Shown here: positions 37,061-49,085 of the stretch, piece after piece
How the letters are laid out: each line of letters begins with the position of its first letter
How positions within the stretch are numbered: the first letter of the stretch is position 1
NCBI RefSeq assembly: GCF_031755915.1
Contig: NC_083388.1
Span: 9,547,001-9,611,000 of the forward strand
Direction: 5' to 3'
Length of the DNA: 64,000 bases
Source: Ziziphus jujuba
Taxonomy: Eukaryota; Streptophyta; Magnoliopsida; Rosales; Rhamnaceae
Translations under genes and position numbers: made by a program
The notes under the pieces: generated by a model
Told to the model about the DNA's origin: nothing
Seen by the model: the letters and a program-made list of their open reading frames with translations, nothing else
Databases searched by the model: none

Positions 37061-38717
37061 ACATTTCCCCTAGGTGAATCTTGTGGCGGAGGTGGCAGTG
37101 GGGAAGATTCTTCATTGCCTTTGGAAGAGGCCATTGATGGAGGCAGTGGCAATAAGGGCCACGGCGGCGAATAAGGAGGGATGGCTGTGGCCCCCTACAA
37201 AATATATGATTCATAAGTAATTAAGTAATTGATATACATGTCTTTTTATGGGGATTCCTAGTTTACAGGGAACACAATCAGAAATCACGAAACCACCTTC
37301 AAGAATTGTTCTTCAGAATGCTACTAAGTATTTCCCCCATGGGGTGGCGAGATTCTCGAAGGGAACCATCAAGAGAATGAATTTTTACTTTTATATATTT
37401 CCCAAATGCTCTTTGTGGGAAAATCCCAAACCCCCATTACATAAATAACATCAACACCTTCTTCGATCATAGCCCCATCACTGGCATCACAAAACTTTCT
37501 TGTAACGGTTTAACAAGTTTCAATCAACAAAGACCCAAATCAAAACATATGAAGAATAAAAACTATAATTTTCATGCCCTAAACCAAAATAAATCCAAAA
37601 AAGACCTAAATCAGTGTACCCAGATCAATTCATAAAACCCATTCAAAAACTCATCTAACTATCTAAACAAATTCAACAAAGCACGAGATGTTTATAAATT
37701 TTTGTACCTTAATTGACGGAGCCCTGGGCTTGGAATGTTCGGTCACTTCAACCGCTCTTGGCTGGTAATTTGAGCCAGTGGATCACGTCAGTGCTTCCCC
37801 AGTCGCTTCTTCAAAAGGGTCGTTGAAGCTTGCGTAGCAATTTGAGTGCAAGATGGAGCTGTGTAACAGTGAGTAGGGCTTTGGCTCTGGGGCTAAAGGT
37901 GGTCCGGAGGATAAGAAAAACTATGGAAACAGCAATAATAGAGAGGGAAAACGATGAATGGCAAAACAGAAAGTGAGGAATTCTGGATGGCCGTGGCAGC
38001 TTGAAACAATGTAGATGATGCCAGACATCTTTCCTGACACATAAATTTTGGTTGATGCCTTTTGTCCAAAACATAGAAAATGGGGGCAAAGGGATATGGT
38101 AACCACGACAATTACACTAAATACTAGTTAACAAGTTCACGACCGAGAAGTTCCATATGCAAAAACTCTTATTAACTAACAGGGATACGGCGATCCTGCA
38201 ACAAGTTTCCTATTATCACCCTTTCGCATTCCACTGAAAAATAGTAAAATACTACTTTCACAAGCAAATAGCAACAACAAAAATATATATATATATATAT
38301 ATATCCATCCAAACTGAAATGCGATAGTTTGATCACAGCCATTGAAGATGTGTTATGTGTGGCACATTATGTGCATTAAAACAATAACAATCTGTGTGTC
38401 AATGCACGAATGGATACAGACTAATTTTCATTATCAACAAAATTAAAAAGGAGTAGAAACCAGAACAGAACCAAAAAAATAAATAAATAAAATGATCAAT
38501 CACTAAAAATATTTCAAATTTCTTTCAACAAAACGATAGCCGTTAAAAATTTCAAACATGTACAAGAAATTCTGGAACAATAAATAAAACGAAATTTGAT
38601 TCATTTTTTCATTCTTCTATCTTCTTCTTCTTCTTTTTTTTTGTTTTTTTTTGTTTTTGCGGTTATCGGTGAGACAAAGCATAAAGGGAAAAATGAACAA
38701 AGAGCATTAAGAATTAC

Positions 38718-38910
38718 CGGACATCGGAAGCTTTCCACCAGAGAAGATGAGAGAGAGAGAGAGAGAGAGAGGAGCAAGAAGGCACTAAGGCCAGCAGTCC
38801 ACGGTGCAAGAGCCTTCAGTTGTTGCAGAGAGCACGGACCCGCATAATGCTTCGGATCCAAAACATATGGGCCCATAATTTTCTTGGGCTTCCATTCTTA
38901 ACTGGGCTGA
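38718..38910 (-). promoter_or_regulatory. Promoter and leader with site II (TGGGCY) elements
   Basis: TGGGCCCA (38868-38875) and two TGGGCT motifs (38885-38890 and 38903-38908) cluster upstream of a minus-strand leader containing a (CT)n tract (about 38749-38770) and a small exon ending ATGTCCG|GTAATT. Site II clusters are known from promoters of plant mitochondrial and ribosomal protein genes, which fits the CHCH-type gene assigned downstream. Confidence 0.5.
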
Positions 38911-39091
38911 CCCTTTTTAAATCAAGATATTTGTCCCTCTATTTTCTGAAATAAATCAAATCAAATCAACCAAACGCAACACTTTAATCACGGCCATCGA
39001 AATCATCTTTTTTTTTTTTTTTTTTTTTGGGTAGATTGAAAATGAAAGGTTTCTAGAAAAAAAAATAATGGCTTTGCAGTGTAAACTATGA

Positions 39092-39520
39092 TAGATGACC
39101 TGTTAATTTGTTAAAAGCTGAAAGTTTCACTGAAATATTCTTACATTATACAATTTATTTCTTTTTCTATATTTTTTTTAAATTTTTTTTCCATTTAGCT
39201 ACCATCTTTTAATTTAATTATTGTCACTTTAAATAAATTATTATTCTAGTAGTAGTTTAATTCACCAAAAAAGAAATTATAGTAGTAGTTTAGATGAAAA
39301 ATATGTTAAAGGACATGTTAATTTGTTAACAGTTGGAAGTTTCATTGAAGTATCCTAACATTATGCAATTTATCTCTTTTTCTTTTTTCTTTTTTATTTT
39401 TTTTTCCGTTTAGCTACCATCTTTAATTTAATTATTGTCACTTTAATGTGTATTATCATTCTAGCAATAATTTAATTTACAAAAAAAAAAAATTTATAGT
39501 AGTAGTTTAGATGCAAAAGT
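39092..39520. repeat. About 215-bp two-copy tandem duplication
   Basis: The sequence from GTTAATTTGTTAA through TTTAGCTACCATCTTT, TTAATTATTGTCACTTTAA and TAGTAGTAGTTTAGATG occurs twice, offset by about 215 bases (starts near 39102 and 39317), with scattered substitutions and length changes in poly(T). Confidence 0.8.
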
Positions 39521-39584
39521 TGTTTAGGTGATGGTTATTAAAATTTACCACTCAATTTTGGTTTGACTTAAATTTTTTAAAGGG

Positions 39585-39624
<40 letters not shown>

Positions 39625-40269
39625 GGAAAAAATATCAAAATCAACTACTATGCACTCCTTTTTTAAAAACAAAAAAACTATGCACTCCCTTATAAATCCA
39701 CAATTCCACATTTACGAATTTATGGGTTCCTGACATATTTTTTTAAATTAAGAATTGTTGTAACGATGATTAAAAAATAAATAAATAAAACTATTATGCA
39801 CAAACAACTTGATTTCCGTAAGCTGTGTGACTTCCATTGCGTTGCCATTGAGTTCCTCATCTTCTACTCCTCCCATGTCCACAATTCCTATAAAACTCAA
39901 AATTTTTGGTTTTTTTTTTTTTTTTTGTTTTTTTTGTTTTTTTTTGTTTTTTTTGTTTTTTGGGGTTAAACCATATAATTCAAAGTTATTCATATAATAA
40001 ACCACCCAATTAATCAATCTCACGCATAGTCTACTACTAATTAACTATCAGCGACCCATCACTTAATTTATCAAACAAGCCGTAACCACCATTCAAATCA
40101 TTCAATATCTAATCTAATCTAAACAGTCATGTTCAGGTTTCAAATCATCCCACACCAAAATGCCCATCTCTCTCTCTCTCTTCTTTATGTTTAGCTTTAA
40201 AAATATGGCAAATGGACATCTCAACCATCGTTATTAATAAAAATTGATAATAGATTGATCTATTTAACA

Positions 40270-40705
40270 TTTTAATAGTGAGATAGGTTATTAACTATGC
40301 TAGATTGGTCATTAACTCTGCTAGTCTCTTAGCCATGATTGTATTTTGGCCTTTCAACATTTTTCAGTTCTTATTTTTTTTATCCTTTGGTCATTATACT
40401 TTAGTTTTTGATATATTTTAGTTTTTAAATTATATTTTGTCTACTCTTTAGCAATTTTGAGACTTATAGCCTACTTAATACAATATGCAAAAGTTTTATG
40501 CAATTGTTTCATTTTACAATTACGTACTTGTTGTCGAAAATATATTGCAATACTTGTAAACTGCTGAAAATTATATTAAAAGTTCAAAAATTAAAATACG
40601 CAAATAAATTAAGTTTAGAAATTAAAGCGTCAAAAAAAAAATTTAAGGATCAAAATATAACTATCAGTATTGTTATGGACTAAAAAAATCAATAATCCAT
40701 AGTCA
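40270..40705. mobile_element. Possible second member of the small inverted-repeat family
   Basis: The left part (TTAGCCATGATTGTATTTTGGCCTTTCAAC) and the right part read in reverse (ACTGATAGTTATATTTTGATCCTT) are weakly similar. The internal TTTAGTTTTTGATATATTTTAGTTTTTAAA block resembles the corresponding position in 25769-26139. It is diverged, with uncertain ends. Confidence 0.33.
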
Positions 40706-41464
40706 AAATAGATGAGAAAATAATTCCATCAAATTGATTAGACTTGGCATTTGGAAGTTAATATATACCGACATATATACATACACACACAACTAAATGT
40801 TCATATGGGACACAAAATTGAGTTGTCCATGACCAAAGGATACCTTACCCTCGCATGCATTGCAAAAAGTTTCATACCTACCAACAATAACCAAACATAT
40901 GTTCCTAATGGTTTTTGTATAAAGCTTTGATTTGTGGTTATATATATATATATATATATATCTTATTTACTACTATTATTCGAAGACATCGGATTTTTTA
41001 TATTATCTCATTAATGTTTAATTACATATAATTTATAAAATATTTCATCTGAATTATATATAATTAAGCGACAAATGAATAATAAAAATTATTTGATGTC
41101 CTAATAAAATAATTTTTTATATGTATTGTATTATATTATATTAAGCTAGCTACAATCTATCCCATTTGTATCTACCACACCCAACATAAGAATTAGTCAT
41201 TCTAAAAATTTATATGTTAAATAAAAAATAAATAAATAAAAATTTCAATCACAAGAGTTTACCTTATCATTAGAGTTAATCAAATTTTGAATTTTATCTT
41301 ATATATAGAAGAGTGTGAATATTTCCATTAAATTATCCCAAGGAACAACCACACGAGTTTGTTCTAGTACTCCCTCCACAAATGGACTTGCTCAATTTGT
41401 GTACAAAAATATGAACCCATCAACCTTCCTTCATATGCTATGGATTTGGATTCTTACCCCCCAA

Positions 41465-41495
<31 letters not shown>

Positions 41496-44400
41496 TATTT
41501 TTGCGCTATGGATTAAGATATTGGATACAAATCTTACGTTTTTATGGTTTAACATCCTTTAATTTCTATCCGCTTGATATGTGAGTGTCCTTTTTGTTTG
41601 TTTTTATTAGTTTGTATTTGAGATTCATTTATCCATTTTATATATATTTAGGTTGTATATATTAATTTTTCTTTTAATAATATATTGACATATCATTTTG
41701 TCATATGCTTATTTATCATTTGAAAACAGTTTGATTTTTTTTTTCTCATTATTGAAATGTTTTAACATCTAAGTGCTAAATTTAAATTGACATAAGAGTA
41801 TTTACAAAAAAAAAAAAAATGACATAAATAAAAATTCTACACTTCTACACAAATGTAAAAAAATATAGTGTACAATTAAAAAGAAAATCATGTCCGAAAA
41901 ATGTGTGGTACAAAGGCAACAACTTAACAAAACCAATCAAAGCGCTCTCATGGCCCACGCCAAATGAAAGCAAATGGAAGCAAAATCTTTCTTCAAAGGT
42001 TTACTTGATGGGTAGTAGCGGTAGCGGATGCATGAGCATTATTATTCCAAAGGCACCATGTGAAACAACAGTGAATCCAGTACAAAAATTTTGTCAAAAC
42101 CAAACATTTTCTTGGAATGCTCTTATTTTTTCTTTCATTTGTATCAAACTTTGCCCAAATTGATGGGTTGGTGAGCAGTGACTCTTTACCAATTCAATCC
42201 TAATTGTAAGCGTCAAAAAGACCAACGACTATCCAGTAATAATACTATAAATATAAAAGATATTTATCAGATTAATTAAAATGCTTGCCAGCTCACTATG
42301 TTTTTCTTCTTTTTTTTTTTTTTTTCCCTAAGTTTCTTCCATGGTGGGTAATCAGTCAATATTTCGTACTTTTATATATATATTTTATGGGGTTTCCCTT
42401 TTAGGTATGGATGATGGCGTATCAATATAAGCAATAAAGTTCCTATTCAGCATTGGTTTTTAAAATTTTGGACAATTTGTTAATAAGTGCTTCAAACTTT
42501 TGAAAGAGTTTCTGACCAAATCCGAAACAATTAAGGGAGGAAGAAAGAAGCAAAAGTAGCAAAATTAGGTCAAATAAGATCTAGAAGCCTGTATAGAATG
42601 TTGAACTACACCTTGTTAACTCAAATTTAAAGTAATTCAGTTTTATCATCTCAAAATGGATCTCAAATATTTAATTGAAAAAAAACCTTTAAATGACGGT
42701 AATACTATAAATTCTAAATTTTTTTATCAAATGACATATGTATTCATATTTAATCTAAATATGAATTATTAAATCTTGAATAGAAAAAATACATTTAAAA
42801 GTATATTTTTAATATATAATTGATTGATGTATTTATATAATCTAAATATGAATTATTGAACCGAAAAAAGATATTTAAAAAAATAAATCAATAAAATATT
42901 ACTACATCATTTATTAAGTTATTTAATCAATAAATTTAGTAATTATTTTAATTAATCTAGCATTGTTGTTTAAATAATATAACTACTGGATGAAAAAATG
43001 TACATATATAGTAATGCCTCTTTTTGAAATGATCCAATTGATAATAACTAATGATAATATCCTCCGATTCTGATTTTCCTTCATATTAAAACTTCCATTC
43101 CTAATTTATCAAAATATATATATATAGTTATCCTACTTTGGAAAGTAATATAAACTAAAAAATAAATAAAAATTTTAACTCGATAAATTAAATTCAATAC
43201 AAACCAATAACCAATAAAATAATATGAATTGTTATTGACAAAAAAATAGGTAAGCATTTCAATAATATTGTTAAATATTTTAATATTTAGAAGTTCATTT
43301 CTTCATGTATCTTAATCTAAAAACAAGATACTTGTTTTTTATTACCAAAAAAGAAAAAAAGAGATACCCTTATTTTCGTTTCTATATATATATATTAATA
43401 TCTAAATATAAAATTCTGAGCTTGGTATAAGATTTTTTCAAGGATTTTAAATCTTACACTCTAGTGGAAATAAGGAAGGAAATATGACGAATAAAAACCC
43501 ACCAGCTTTCGTATCAGCCAGATATGGTATGTGACCATCGCCACCTCCACGTAGAGGATTGTTTCCTTCTTTTTTTTTTTTTGTTTCCCTTTTTTTTTTT
43601 TTTTTTTTAATTTTTGTGTTGTGTTGTTCATATATCATTGAGAAAACTCTAAAAAATAATCGTCAATCTCAATGTAAGCCACTCAACGCAACGTTATCTT
43701 CAACAACATACTTTGTCTTCAAAACAAAGTCTTTTTAAAATTTGCTTGTTTTTTTGGGGTAAATTCATTGACTGATAGGTTTTTGAATTTAATCTTTTCT
43801 AGCGCTAGGAAGGACAAACGGTTTTGCAACGTTAAAATTCCCACGACAGACAAATGGTGGATGTGCCTAGAAAGTCTGGCCAAGTTCAAAAATTGTCTGG
43901 TCCCACTTTTGAAATTTTACTAGATATATATATGTAATTAAAAAAAAAAAAAAAAGAGGTTGAGACTTGAGTCTTGAGAAGAAGATGCTGTTGGATTAGG
44001 CTTCAGTTTCATCATACATTTCAAATCCAAAATTTAAATGTAATAAAAAAGAAAATAATAATAATAAGAAGAAGAAGAAATTTGATAACTGAATAACAAA
44101 AAAACAAAAACAAAAAACAGTGACCCCACTATGAGGTTTAATGGAATGGGCCCCAATAAATGGCACTAAGTTTTGGAATCTTTGGACCACAAAAAAAATA
44201 AAATAAAAAATAAAAAAATATGATTCTCGTCTCTCACATGGAATGGAACTACATTTATTTTCTAGCTCTTATCTTATCTCAGCCTAAAATAAAGAACCAT
44301 AAACAGAAAATGAATTCTACCCGACATGCAAGCAAACTTGAGCGTGTTTATTGAAAATCTAGACATTAAAACCCCATTATGTTTGTCAAATTGCTTGCTT

Positions 44401-45687
44401 TTAAAGAAAAATAAATAAAATAAAAAGTTACACAACGAAGGTGGAGGCAACTTTCGGCTGAATCGCGTGATAACAGCGACATTTCTTGTTGTTTAGGTAA
44501 AAGCTCATACACCTTTCATATTTCACAATTTGTATTCAATTTTTCTCACTTTGTTTTCTTTTGTTTAAATATCAAGCACTCTTCAAATCCTCCAAAACTT
44601 CATCATTTAACATTTGAAATTACTTCATTTAACTAACAAGCTTTTCCTGTTATCCAACTTTAGCTTTTTAGACACAAAATTATCACCACTAAAATCGATC
44701 TGTATCAAATAAATATCCGAAAGATAAGTTATCTAAATTTTTTTTAATTATTATCAATGATAAATAATATAGATGGTAATAAATAGATTGATAAAAGAAC
44801 TTAAATTCTTACTAAAAGGATAAGATTTAAATTCCATCATCGATTAGGTTGGAGACTTAGTCAGAGCAGCAGAATTATAAATAGATGTACCAAGAGTATC
44901 TTGTCATTGCCTGATGGACTAGGCTTCTAGTTTGACCTATTTGAACAAGTTGTACCACTTTACCATGTACACTATTCCGTGTAAGAAGTGGGAGTCTACA
45001 ATCTTGAAATATGCAGAAGCGAAATTTTGACGATGTAGCCAAAAATTGAATTTGACAAGCATTCTATGTAAGTTGCCTAAAACATATTCATATTTACATT
45101 GGCCTCCTATGAACTGCAGGCTGGTAATGAAAGCAAGGTACCTCTACCTCTTGGAGGCAAAATATATGACCTAGCTTGGTAATGATGCCAATACTTATGG
45201 ATTGACAAGAGAACCTTGGAAGAACAAAACGGCAATTGAAGCAAACAGATGTTAAAAAGGGAAGAATGAGATCGCCCTTTTGGTATAACCAGCAATGGTA
45301 TCTCCAACCCACATTGAATGATTACCAATATTGAGACACTCAGTGCACATGTAGAACGGACAAAAACAGATTGCCCCACAAATTTCCTCCACTAGAAGTA
45401 CCCAGCAGCTTAATATCATTTTGCAGAATTTTTGTCAGTTTCTCCATTGAATTCTCAGTGTAAGTTTGAGTAAATATGTTGCAGAGAATTCATGGGTATC
45501 TCAACTCCACCACCACCACCATTACCCAAAAATGTATAGTAACTAAAAACCTCTATGAAAGAAAATAACAATTAGTGAAGAAAAATACCTTTCTTCTTTC
45601 TGGATTAATACACATGTAACATCTATCTTGAAAATTTTAAAAAGACTAAAAGAATTAACAAACGATCTAAGAGGTTTTATGAAAGAT

Positions 45688-46650
45688 CTATTGCACAGTG
45701 GATTTCTTGTCCAGTGGTCTGAAAGCTGTAGGAGAAGAAGCCAATGGAAGTACCTGGGAAGAGCTTGAAGAGTACTGTGGTCTATGATGATGATGATGAT
45801 TAAGCTCTCTCTCTTTGTTCTTCCCAACAATGAATGTTAAAAAAGATCCATCTTTCTGATCTTCTGCAACCGTAGTTGAATTGAATGGAGCTTGAGTTTT
45901 AGCCATGGAATCTTGAGCAGCAGAGCCACAGTTCTGAGATGCCCTTTTCTCAGCTTCTTCCATCAATCTTCTATACAGTTTTTCCTCTGCATCTCTCAGA
46001 AACTTGAACTTTGGAGGTGGTGAAGATTTAAACCGCTCCGCTTCAGTTGTTGTTGATTCAAAGAGGGGATTGAATCCATGGTGTTTGTAAGAATCCAGAG
46101 GATTCAAAGGAGAGGACTTTAACGGTGGGGAAGCCAAAGGGGTGAGAAATGGAGTATCCACAGCAACTATAAGATCACTCAAGCTTCTTGTTCTTGACCC
46201 TTTTCTGCTTCTATCTCCTCTGGATTTCCCATCTTCAGATTCCAAATCTTCCTTGGTTTCCTCTTTAATGGTGAAGAGGAATCTTGGTGGACCAGCAAGA
46301 TTGTGAAGTCTCATGAGCTCTGATTCAACACCTTCTTCTCCATTGGTCTTGAGCAGCAAATCCTTTGTAGAACCACCAAGTTCAAGGTCAGGTTCATGAC
46401 CATTAATAATGGCATCTGGGTGGTGGTCTCTAATTTCTTTAGTCTCATTTGTGTGCACAGGAGAGGGTCTCTTCCAGCAAACGGAATGAAAGAGTTCCTT
46501 TGCAAAGTTTCTGTATTCATCTTCAATCTCTCTGTCTGTGATTCTTTTCTTCTTCCACCATAACAAATAGTAGAGCTCTGCAACTAGTGCCAGTAAAAGA
46601 CAACCAAAAACTATGCTCAGACTAAGACCTAACCCACTGAAAGATGTCAT
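45688..46650 (-). CDS. Plant single-pass membrane protein of unknown function (At5g59350-like)
   Basis: A single exon encodes 320 residues starting MTSFSGLGLSLSIVFG. The frame is open ten codons further up, but only from a GTG, so this ATG is the plausible start. Residues about 9-31 form one membrane segment ending in LYYLLWWKKKR. It is followed by a conserved-looking EDEYRNFAKELFHSVCWKRP block and a long hydrophilic part. That part contains PPRFLFTIKEETKEDLESED, a basic RSRKGSRTRSLSDLI stretch (a possible phosphosite), TPFLTPLASPP, FKFLRDAEEKLYRRLMEEAE and a C-terminal His/Ser-rich tail. The short N-terminus and basic inner flank suggest a cytoplasmic C-terminal domain. I recognise it as a conserved plant family, in my memory represented by At5g59350, with no established function. 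Codon quality and lack of stops say it is a live gene. Confidence 0.85.
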   Translation of the reverse strand: MTSFSGLGLSLSIVFGCLLLALVAELYYLLWWKKKRITDREIEDEYRNFAKELFHSVCWKRPSPVHTNETKEIRDHHPDAIINGHEPDLELGGSTKDLLLKTNGEEGVESELMRLHNLAGPPRFLFTIKEETKEDLESEDGKSRGDRSRKGSRTRSLSDLIVAVDTPFLTPLASPPLKSSPLNPLDSYKHHGFNPLFESTTTEAERFKSSPPPKFKFLRDAEEKLYRRLMEEAEKRASQNCGSAAQDSMAKTQAPFNSTTVAEDQKDGSFLTFIVGKNKERELNHHHHHRPQYSSSSSQVLPLASSPTAFRPLDKKSTVQ

Positions 46651-48919
46651 TTTTTTTCTTCTTTTGCCTAGGAATTTCACATCCGCAGAAGGGCTATAGA
46701 AACCTGGATTTATAAATCAGTCCAAAGATTCTAACTTACCCGTTATGAAATGAATTATCTCTAAAGGAAAAAATATCAGAAGCAGAAGAACCAAAATGAT
46801 AAGAAACTTAAATGCAAAAAAATTGAAATCTAATAAAATCCAATACTAGAATATTTTTACTTTAGGAAATTAATATTAAATATGCTTTCAATACTAAGAA
46901 AAAAAATAAATAAGTAAATAAAACACAGAAACCCCAGAAGAAGACCCTTATTGAACAGCATAGAAAACTCCTCCTTTTTGTGGAAATTCACATTATAAAT
47001 ATCTTTCTTATAGCCTGAAGCACACGGCACGAGAAAAACCAGGTACCGTATGAAAATTACACAACTTTTTTTTTGAAAACAAAAAACTACCTTATAAATG
47101 AGACCCTCAGAACCAGAACCACAAATAGTGCAAAACCCATGGAAGTTCTTGTAAAATAATAAAAACCATTTTGGGACACAGGTAAAGTTAAAATTTTGAC
47201 AGAACCAGGGTGGCTGAGACACAGAGAGAGAGAGAGAGAGAAGCTTTTATCCTGATTTTCCTGAAGAGGCGCTTATATGATTAGAGGATGGGCAAATCTT
47301 TTAGGCACAGACTGGTTAGTGTGTGTAGGGCAAAAGGTTGGAGAGCAGCTCACATGGGGCTTGGAAAAGCGTGTGTATTATTTTAAATCATATCAATGAA
47401 AAAGTGTGTATAAAAAGAAATGCTGTATTTTTTTCCTTTTTTTCTTTTCTTCTTTATAAAATTTTTACTTTATTTTATTTTATTTTACTCTATCTTTATC
47501 AGTGTAAAATGGTTGAAAAAAAAAAATATATATGTGTAAATACCAACTATGAAAGAATGGATACTAATTGCGTCACCGGTGCCACGTACACACGTAGTCC
47601 AGTTTGAATGAAGTAGGCAGCGACAAAGAAAAACACCCCTCACCCATGTACAATCTAGCTGGCCTTCATCTGGTTGGAACAGAAAATTAAAAGCTTTTGG
47701 TACCCAACAAAGAATTTTAATTTACCTTTTTTTTATTTTTTCTTTTTTTTTTTCGTTTTGATGGTGGTGTGGGGTGGTGGCGTAGCCGACTGTCCTCGCT
47801 GCTTCTTTGCAAACTTTGTTGAATTTGCCCTAAAAATAATAGCTGTCTTTTTATTTTTTTCTTTCTTTTTATTTTTATTTTTATTTTTGGTTTTTGGCTT
47901 TTTCATCTTTTGGATTTAATTCGTAAAGTGGGAAAGAGAGAGATTGAAAAAAGGAGTACAAATCATCTGATTTCTAGTATACATGCTGCTACTTTTTTTT
48001 TATGGTACATCGTTGGACATTACTATTTTATTTATAAATATATTTTATGTATTTATGTAGTTATAATAAAATCCCTTTAAATGAATATATATGGTATTAT
48101 AAAAAATTATTTATTTAAAAAAGTTATTAATTTATTGATAAATAAATAATTTATTGCTTTACTCTCTACTTATGGAAAGTTTTCGCATCAATTGATAATT
48201 TTTATTTCAATTGTTTTTTTCTCGTACATCCTTAAAAAAAATATTTAGATATATATTTTAGAATAAAAAAATATATCAAGTAATTTTTTTTTATTATGCA
48301 TGATAAATGTTGATATATATTGAGTGATTTTTTTTACAATTTCAAAATAACTTTTTACAGTTTTATTTTTTATATACTACTACTTAAATATATAAAAAAT
48401 ATAAAATTACTTAATACAATATTGTTTATTTCTGAAATATTACTAATTTATATCATCTCAAAATTATATATCTCTTACACATAAATTTTTTTTTTTACAA
48501 TTCTAAAATAATTATATATAATCCCATAAAAATTAATTTTATTAAAATATTTTTATTCTTTTTTTTTTTATTTCTCGTTTTGAATTAGGGTTGATTTTTA
48601 TTTTTTTATATTTTTTTAATAATATAAAATGTTATTTATTTGAAAGCAAAAAATCAATGAACAATGGAGGGTACTGGAGATTGAGATTGATATGACCATC
48701 TCATTTTTCAAGATAATTGTTCTTTTCAAGACCAAAAAGTTTTATTATTATTTTTTCATCTTATTTTTCAAGACAATTCCATTATCTATGTCTTTTTCAT
48801 CCTACATATTTTTACACTTAATTACATATGAAGTATCAATGATTGAAAAAAAAAAATTGGCATATTTCATGACGTATGGTATTTAATATTTGTATATTCA
48901 TACAATGTTCGATAGATAA

Positions 48920-49085
48920 AAGCTAAACATTTTAATAATGTTCGGATGGACGCTTTTGAACAATTAAAAAAATGTTCAGTTTTAAACTTCGGTAAAAGAA
49001 AAATTCTAAATATCTTAATAATGTTCAGATTGACGCTTCTGAATAATTAAAAAATGTTCAATTTTAAACTTCTATATAAAATATG
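48920..49085. repeat. 83-bp two-copy tandem duplication
   Basis: The unit TTAATAATGTTC(G/A)GAT(G/T)GACGCTT...AAAAATGTTCA(G/A)TTTTAAACTTC is present twice, offset by 83 bases (anchors at 48933 and 49016), with substitutions. Confidence 0.82.

Larger units (their letters stand above)
35114..38724 (-). pseudogene. Small CHCH (Cox19-like) mitochondrial protein gene, three exons, probably frameshifted
   Basis: Three exons line up on the minus strand. Exon 1 is a tiny coding start, ATGTCCG|GTAATT, at 38724-38718. Exon 2 starts after CGGTACAG| at 35428 and encodes VCINSKEMVTFLNCLARN, then a HEDLLSACMDA block, to about 35314. Exon 3 (35173-35114) encodes TNKRGSIYYHLQMLSRGRK and a stop. The second and third blocks match plant Cox19-like/CHCH proteins of about 60-70 residues, which fold through paired cysteines in the mitochondrial intermembrane space. 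The exon 1-2 phase agrees. At the exon 2-3 junction one base is missing (GCACGGTTAAA where a CAG|GT donor is expected), so exon 3 falls out of frame. An expected cysteine after NYGK is phenylalanine. The 3.3-kb first intron contains a MuDR relic. It may instead be a functional gene with a different splice, or carry an assembly error. Confidence 0.58.
38920..45090. other. Intergenic region
   Basis: No supportable gene. Contents include a two-copy tandem duplication at 39092-39520, a possible inverted-repeat element at 40270-40705, several (TA)n runs (39588-39621, 40938-40960, 41473-41496) and long poly(T)/poly(A) tracts. Open frames are short and low complexity. Confidence 0.6.

Noticed and set aside
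37811..38111. Three overlapping minus-strand frames of 61-92 codons within the CHCH-type gene's first intron
   Set aside because: None shows family motifs, and all three compete over the same bases. Possibly an unrecognised exon or leader, but not supportable.
45094..45379. Two overlapping minus-strand frames downstream of the membrane protein gene
   Set aside because: No homology that I recognise; the region is more simply the 3' flank of that gene.
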